Origin: an uncultured Lacinutrix sp.
GTDB taxonomy: Bacteria; Bacteroidota; Bacteroidia; Flavobacteriales; Flavobacteriaceae
Reading direction: 5' to 3'
NCBI GenBank assembly: GCA_937129145.1
Contig: CAKZMU010000069.1
Span: 1 to 64,000 of the forward strand
DNA: 64,000 nt
Shown: piece by piece, positions 60,599-64,000 of the stretch
Position numbering within the stretch: position 1 is the stretch's first letter
Layout: each line of letters begins with the position of its first letter
Made by a program: the position numbers and the translations under genes
Notes under the pieces: generated by a model
Databases searched by the model: none
What the model saw: the letters and a program-made list of their open reading frames with translations, nothing else
Told to the model about the DNA's origin: nothing

Positions 60599-61990
60599 AT
60601 GAAGACGAAAATTACACTGTTAATAGCAATGCTTTTTCTTGGGTTTAACGCAATTAATGCACAATGCTCGCAAGAAGACAACATAAATGACTTGTCTATA
60701 ATGACCGAATACGCAAAGGCTAAAAATTATGAAGCAGCTTATGGACCATTTATGAAGCTAAGAGAATGTAATCCTAAATATAACAGAGCAATTTTTACTT
60801 ATGGTGAACGTATCCTAAAAGATAAAATCAAAAAATCTTCAGGAGCTGAAAAAGCGGATTTTGTTAGAGATTTAGTAAAAATGTGGGACGAAAGACGCAC
60901 GCATTTTGCAAGTAAAACTCCTCAAGGTGAGTTTATGGCAAAGTCTAGTCAATTACAGTATGACCATAGAAAAACATTGAATTTAACCGATAGTCAATTG
61001 TATGATAATTTTGACAATGCGTTTAAAACTGATGCTGAGACATTTAAAAATCCAAAATCACTATATACGTATTTTAAGTTAATGGTAAATCTTTATGATG
61101 CTAAACAAAAGCCTGCAGAAGTTTTATTTACAAAATACGATGAGGTGTCTGAAAAAATTGAAGCAGAGGTGAAGCACTATACTAACTTATTAAACAAGTT
61201 TGTCCCTACAGGTGATAGTGAAGAAGAAGTGAAATTAAGCAAAAAAGACGCTGGTAAGGTAAAATCTTACACTAGCTATTTAAAAGCTTATGACCAAATT
61301 ACTTCTGGTATGGATAGAGATTTAGGTGACCGTGCAAACTGTGAAAACTTAGTGCCTCTTTATGAAAGAAACTACGAAGAAAACAAAAACGATGGTTTAT
61401 GGTTGCAAAGAGCTATGAACAGATTGTACACTAAAGAATGTACAGATGACCCATTGTTTGTTAAAATAGTAGAACAAAAAAATAATTTAGAACCAAGTGC
61501 TAGCACAGCATATTACCTAGGAATATTAAAAGATAAAGATGGAGATAGTGCTGCTGCATTAACCTATTACAATCAAGCTGTAGAATTAGAAACAGACAAC
61601 TTTGAAAAAGCTAAGATTTTATACAGAATTGCAGCTGGATTTAAAAAGAAAAGAAGTTATGGTCAAGCAAGAACCTATTACCAAAAAGTACTCGTTGCTA
61701 ATCCTTCTTACGGTAGAGCACATTTAGCAATAGCTCAAATGTATGCTTCTAGTGCTAATAGCTGTGGTACAGATAACTTTAGCAAAAGAGCTGTATATTG
61801 GTTAGCTGCTAGAGAAGCAAGAAAAGCTGGTAGAGTTGACCCTAATTTAAAGAAAGCGGCATCTCAAAATGTTGCTAACTATATGGCAAAGGCACCTACT
61901 AAGAGTGAGATATTCTCTAAAGGTAATGCAGGAGAAACAATTAAAATTGGATGCTGGATAGGTAGAAGTGTAAAAGTGCCAAACCTTTAA
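60599..61990 (+). CDS. Exported TPR protein
   Basis: This 463-residue protein has a signal peptide (MKTKITLLIAMLFLGFNAINA) and helical repeats, clearest in STAYYLGILKDKDGDSAAALTYYNQAVEL and AKILYRIAAGFKKKRSYGQARTYYQKVL (about 300-365). It ends SEIFSKGNAGETIKIGCWIGRSVKVPNL, a conserved beta end seen in flavobacterial homologues. It follows the barrel protein by 19 bases and is probably its co-transcribed partner. Confidence 0.85.
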   Translation: MKTKITLLIAMLFLGFNAINAQCSQEDNINDLSIMTEYAKAKNYEAAYGPFMKLRECNPKYNRAIFTYGERILKDKIKKSSGAEKADFVRDLVKMWDERRTHFASKTPQGEFMAKSSQLQYDHRKTLNLTDSQLYDNFDNAFKTDAETFKNPKSLYTYFKLMVNLYDAKQKPAEVLFTKYDEVSEKIEAEVKHYTNLLNKFVPTGDSEEEVKLSKKDAGKVKSYTSYLKAYDQITSGMDRDLGDRANCENLVPLYERNYEENKNDGLWLQRAMNRLYTKECTDDPLFVKIVEQKNNLEPSASTAYYLGILKDKDGDSAAALTYYNQAVELETDNFEKAKILYRIAAGFKKKRSYGQARTYYQKVLVANPSYGRAHLAIAQMYASSANSCGTDNFSKRAVYWLAAREARKAGRVDPNLKKAASQNVANYMAKAPTKSEIFSKGNAGETIKIGCWIGRSVKVPNL

Positions 61991-62025
61991 TGAATTGAAT
62001 TCAATAGTAAAAAATAGTATAATTT

Positions 62026-62061
62026 ACATGGTCACAGTTTTAACTGTGACCATGTTTTTTT
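62026..62061 (+). terminator. Intrinsic terminator after the TPR gene
   Basis: The perfect 14-bp stem ACATGGTCACAGTT/AACTGTGACCATGT is followed by a T run. Confidence 0.93.
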
Positions 62062-62086
62062 CATATGATAATTAATAAATTAAAAA

Positions 62087-62638
62087 ATGGTCATATGTAA
62101 TTCGCATAAAAATGTTTTTGTTTTGAGTCTTATTTTGGTAATGCTCATTTCATGTAAAGACAACTTTAAAGACGTTCAAAATATTGGCTTATTAAGTGAT
62201 AAACCAGTAACTGAAGCGGAAAATATAAATACAAAATATACCGATTCCGGAAGGTTAAAATCACACTTAGTAAGCTCTAAAATGTTGGATTTTTCTAATA
62301 GAAAGTTTTCATTTGTCGAATTTCCAGAAGGTATCAATTTTACCATTTACGACGAAAATGGTAATAAAAATAATGTGGTTGCAGATTTTGCCATGATTTA
62401 TAACGATACCGATTTAGTGGATTTACAAGGAAATGTTGTGGTAACAACACATACTAACGATACCCTATTTACCGAGCAATTATTCTACGACCAAAAACGA
62501 GAATGGATGTTTACCAACAAACCTGTAAAATTCCGACGAGGAAACAGCATTGACTTAGGTACAGGTTTCGATGCGAATAGAGATTTTACAATTGCCGACG
62601 TTTTAGAGTATTCTGGCACCATTTATTTAGACGAATAA
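62087..62638 (+). CDS. lptC: LPS export periplasmic protein LptC
   Basis: This 183-residue lipoprotein has the signal MVICNSHKNVFVLSLILVMLISC with lipobox Cys23. The mature part matches LptC-like beta-jellyroll proteins (TKYTDSGRLKSHLVSSKMLDF, VVADFAMIYNDTDLVDLQGNVVVTTHTNDTLFTEQLFYDQ). LptC takes lipopolysaccharide from LptBFG to the periplasmic bridge. The gene is separated from the TPR gene by a terminator, so it probably has its own promoter. Identification is from the repeated strand pattern with NDTDLVDLxGNV. Confidence 0.88.
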   Translation: MVICNSHKNVFVLSLILVMLISCKDNFKDVQNIGLLSDKPVTEAENINTKYTDSGRLKSHLVSSKMLDFSNRKFSFVEFPEGINFTIYDENGNKNNVVADFAMIYNDTDLVDLQGNVVVTTHTNDTLFTEQLFYDQKREWMFTNKPVKFRRGNSIDLGTGFDANRDFTIADVLEYSGTIYLDE

Positions 62639-62642
62639 TGCG

Positions 62643-62650
62643 TATCTTTG
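62643..62650 (+). promoter_or_regulatory. Candidate -7 element before the small membrane gene
   Basis: TATCTTTG matches the consensus, 41 bases before ATG 62692; no clear -33 element. Confidence 0.4.
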
Positions 62651-62691
62651 TGCTGTTATAATTTACAATAATCACTAATTCATTTTTAGTA

Positions 62692-62883
62692 ATGAAAGTA
62701 TTACAGCTTTTTCAATATGCGTATATAATTTTCGCAGTATTGTTTTTGTACGACGCCATAAGCAATTGGAATGTAGAAGGAAAAAGTCCTTATATATCAT
62801 TAGCACTTGCAGCCTTAGCAATATTTATGTTCTTTTTTAGAAAGAAATTTAGAAAGCGTTTCGAAGATAGAGGCAAGCTTTAA
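62692..62883 (+). CDS. Small two-helix membrane protein, 63 aa
   Basis: Two hydrophobic helices (about 5-20 and 32-48, LALAALAIFMFFFRKKF) are followed by a strongly basic tail FRKKFRKRFEDRGKL. It lies 2 bases from the CNNM/CorC-type gene start. Small proteins of this type are often found between lptC and the CNNM gene in Flavobacteriia. The function is unknown. Confidence 0.75.
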   Translation: MKVLQLFQYAYIIFAVLFLYDAISNWNVEGKSPYISLALAALAIFMFFFRKKFRKRFEDRGKL

Positions 62884-62885
62884 AA

Positions 62886-64000
62886 ATGAGTTCCGAAACC
62901 TTAATAATAATTATCTCGTTGTTATTTTCGGCTTTTTTCTCAGGAATGGAAATAGCCTATGTCTCTTCAAATAAAATTCACATTGAAATTGAGAAAAAGC
63001 AAAGCGGATTTCTAGCCAAAATACTTACAAAACTCACGGCAAAACCTTCAAAATTTATAGCTACTATGCTTATTGGAAACAATATAGCCTTGGTTATTTA
63101 TGGGTTTTATATGGGCGATGCGCTCATGCAATGGTTTCAGGGTATGACGCTAGATAATGTGTTTCTAAATGTATTAATTACAGATTTTAGCTTATTAACA
63201 CAAACCGTTATTTCTACTTTGGTTATATTAATTACTGCCGAGTTTTTGCCTAAAGTATTCTTTCAAATTTATTCTAACTTGTTGTTAAAGCTGTTTTCAA
63301 TTCCAGCTTATGTGTTTTTTGTGTTGTTTTCATTGATTTCCGATTTTGTTATTTGGATTTCAGATGTAGTCCTAAAAACCTTTTTTAAAACAGATGGCGA
63401 CCAAGTACAGTTGGCATTTACCAAAGTGGAACTGGGACATTACATAAGCGAGCAAATGGAGTCGGTTGAAGATGATGACGATGTGGATAGCGAAATTCAA
63501 ATTTTTCAAAATGCTTTAGAATTTTCCGAAGTGAAATCGCGGGAAGTCATGATACCACGAACCGAATTGGTGGCTGTAGAAATTCATGATAGCATAAAAA
63601 CGTTAAGCGAACTTTTTATATCAACAGGCTATTCTAAAATTTTGGTTTACAAAAATACCGTTGATGATATTTTAGGATATGTACATTCTTTCGACCTTTT
63701 TAAAAATCCTAAGACCATAAAATCTATTATCATGCCTGTTGAGTTTGTTCCAGAAACAATGCTTATAAAGGATGTTTTAAATGTGCTCACAAAAAAACGT
63801 AAAAGTGTTTCGGTGGTGTTGGACGAATATGGAGGGACCTCAGGAATAATGACCATTGAGGATATTGTTGAGGAGCTATTTGGCGAAATCGAAGATGAAC
63901 ATGATAGTATAGAATTACTTGAAGAAAAGATTAGCGATATAGAGTTTAATTTTTCGGCGAGGCTGGATGTAGATTATATAAACGAAACCTATAAACTAAA
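62886..64000 (+). CDS. CNNM/CorC (hemolysin-family) membrane protein, truncated by window edge
   Basis: 371 codons are visible and the frame runs out of the window. The N-terminal DUF21/CNNM membrane domain (about 1-175) starts MSSETLIIIISLLFSAFFSG and contains MEIAYVSSNK and FIATMLIGNNIALVIYG. A CBS pair (about 215-340) has SREVMIPRTELVAVE, GYSKILVYKNTVDDILGYVHSFDLF and VSVVLDEYGGTSGIMTIEDIVEELFGEI. A C-terminal CorC_HlyC domain would follow outside the window. Such proteins are linked to Mg2+ and Co2+ transport; hemolysis is only a historic name. Confidence 0.93.
   Translation, partial: MSSETLIIIISLLFSAFFSGMEIAYVSSNKIHIEIEKKQSGFLAKILTKLTAKPSKFIATMLIGNNIALVIYGFYMGDALMQWFQGMTLDNVFLNVLITDFSLLTQTVISTLVILITAEFLPKVFFQIYSNLLLKLFSIPAYVFFVLFSLISDFVIWISDVVLKTFFKTDGDQVQLAFTKVELGHYISEQMESVEDDDDVDSEIQIFQNALEFSEVKSREVMIPRTELVAVEIHDSIKTLSELFISTGYSKILVYKNTVDDILGYVHSFDLFKNPKTIKSIIMPVEFVPETMLIKDVLNVLTKKRKSVSVVLDEYGGTSGIMTIEDIVEELFGEIEDEHDSIELLEEKISDIEFNFSARLDVDYINETYKL

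Noticed and set aside
1-64000. CRISPR array, prophage, insertion sequence or rRNA operon
   Set aside because: No regularly spaced repeats, transposase, integrase, phage structural genes or rRNA sequences were found on reading both strands.

Overview
The window is a gene-dense, low-GC chromosomal segment from a member of the Bacteroidota, most likely a marine Flavobacteriaceae. The signs are: -7 elements of the TAnnTTTG type (for example before prs, arsR and mfd) with no recognisable Shine-Dalgarno sequences, a secreted metalloprotease with a type IX secretion (T9SS) C-terminal sorting domain, many Sec-signal or lipobox proteins, a single-chain OlsF-type aminolipid acyltransferase, and flavobacterial families such as DUF6090, DUF4286 and DUF6428. 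No prophage, insertion sequence, CRISPR array or rRNA operon is visible. Accessory content consists of small units: REP-like palindromes and a tRNA-associated GIY-YIG unit.

Layout. 0-9 kb: end of a CBM9-like lipoprotein, tRNA-Leu(CAA), the information-processing run prs-rplY-pth, a T9SS M43 protease, ribF, an HTTM membrane protein and serS. 9-13.5 kb: a 23-codon membrane peptide with its own UUCG-tetraloop terminator, a TPR protein, a small gene with an A9 slippery end, a GNAT, a DUF4286 protein and rsmA. 13.5-20.9 kb: mgtE, an overlapping DUF6090-cupin-DUF6090 operon, a serA-like dehydrogenase interrupted in frame by a REP hairpin, a membrane-tethered LuxR regulator, two VOC proteins, DUF4199, DUF1801 and a TM2 protein. 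20.9-23.4 kb: an ArsR-controlled arsenic-type operon (arsR, DUF6428, membrane protein, arsN-like GNAT, arsC) whose first three products all end in Cys-Cys.

23.4-35.8 kb: olsF-like acyltransferase, GNAT plus aspartate kinase, fbp, a TerB-like protein, mfd, a TlpA-like protein, a pentapeptide-repeat protein, YraN and an LD-carboxypeptidase. 35.8-45.6 kb: a head-to-head REP pair before metG, an orphan norEF-like oxidase subunit pair followed by decayed small membrane ORFs, a secreted CxxC protein, a tail-less ssb, a ureohydrolase, a zinc-ribbon protein, a GIDE-like protein, a membrane M28 peptidase and a TPR protein. 45.6-58 kb: peptide and amino-acid catabolism (M13, Xaa-Pro aminopeptidase, DPP-IV, M1, L-serine ammonia-lyase, L-threonine dehydrogenase). 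58-64 kb: the tRNA-Phe/GIY-YIG unit, then coaX, an outer-membrane protein, a TPR protein, lptC, a small membrane protein and a CNNM/CorC protein running off the window.

The genes suggest a heterotroph living on peptides: extracellular and periplasmic proteases feed serine and threonine degradation, with arginase-family nitrogen release and gluconeogenesis through fbp. The most unusual structures are the GIY-YIG gene flanked by direct repeats of the tRNA-Phe 3' end plus terminator, the palindrome inserted within serA, and the arsenic cluster with shared C-terminal Cys-Cys tails and no recognisable arsenite pump.
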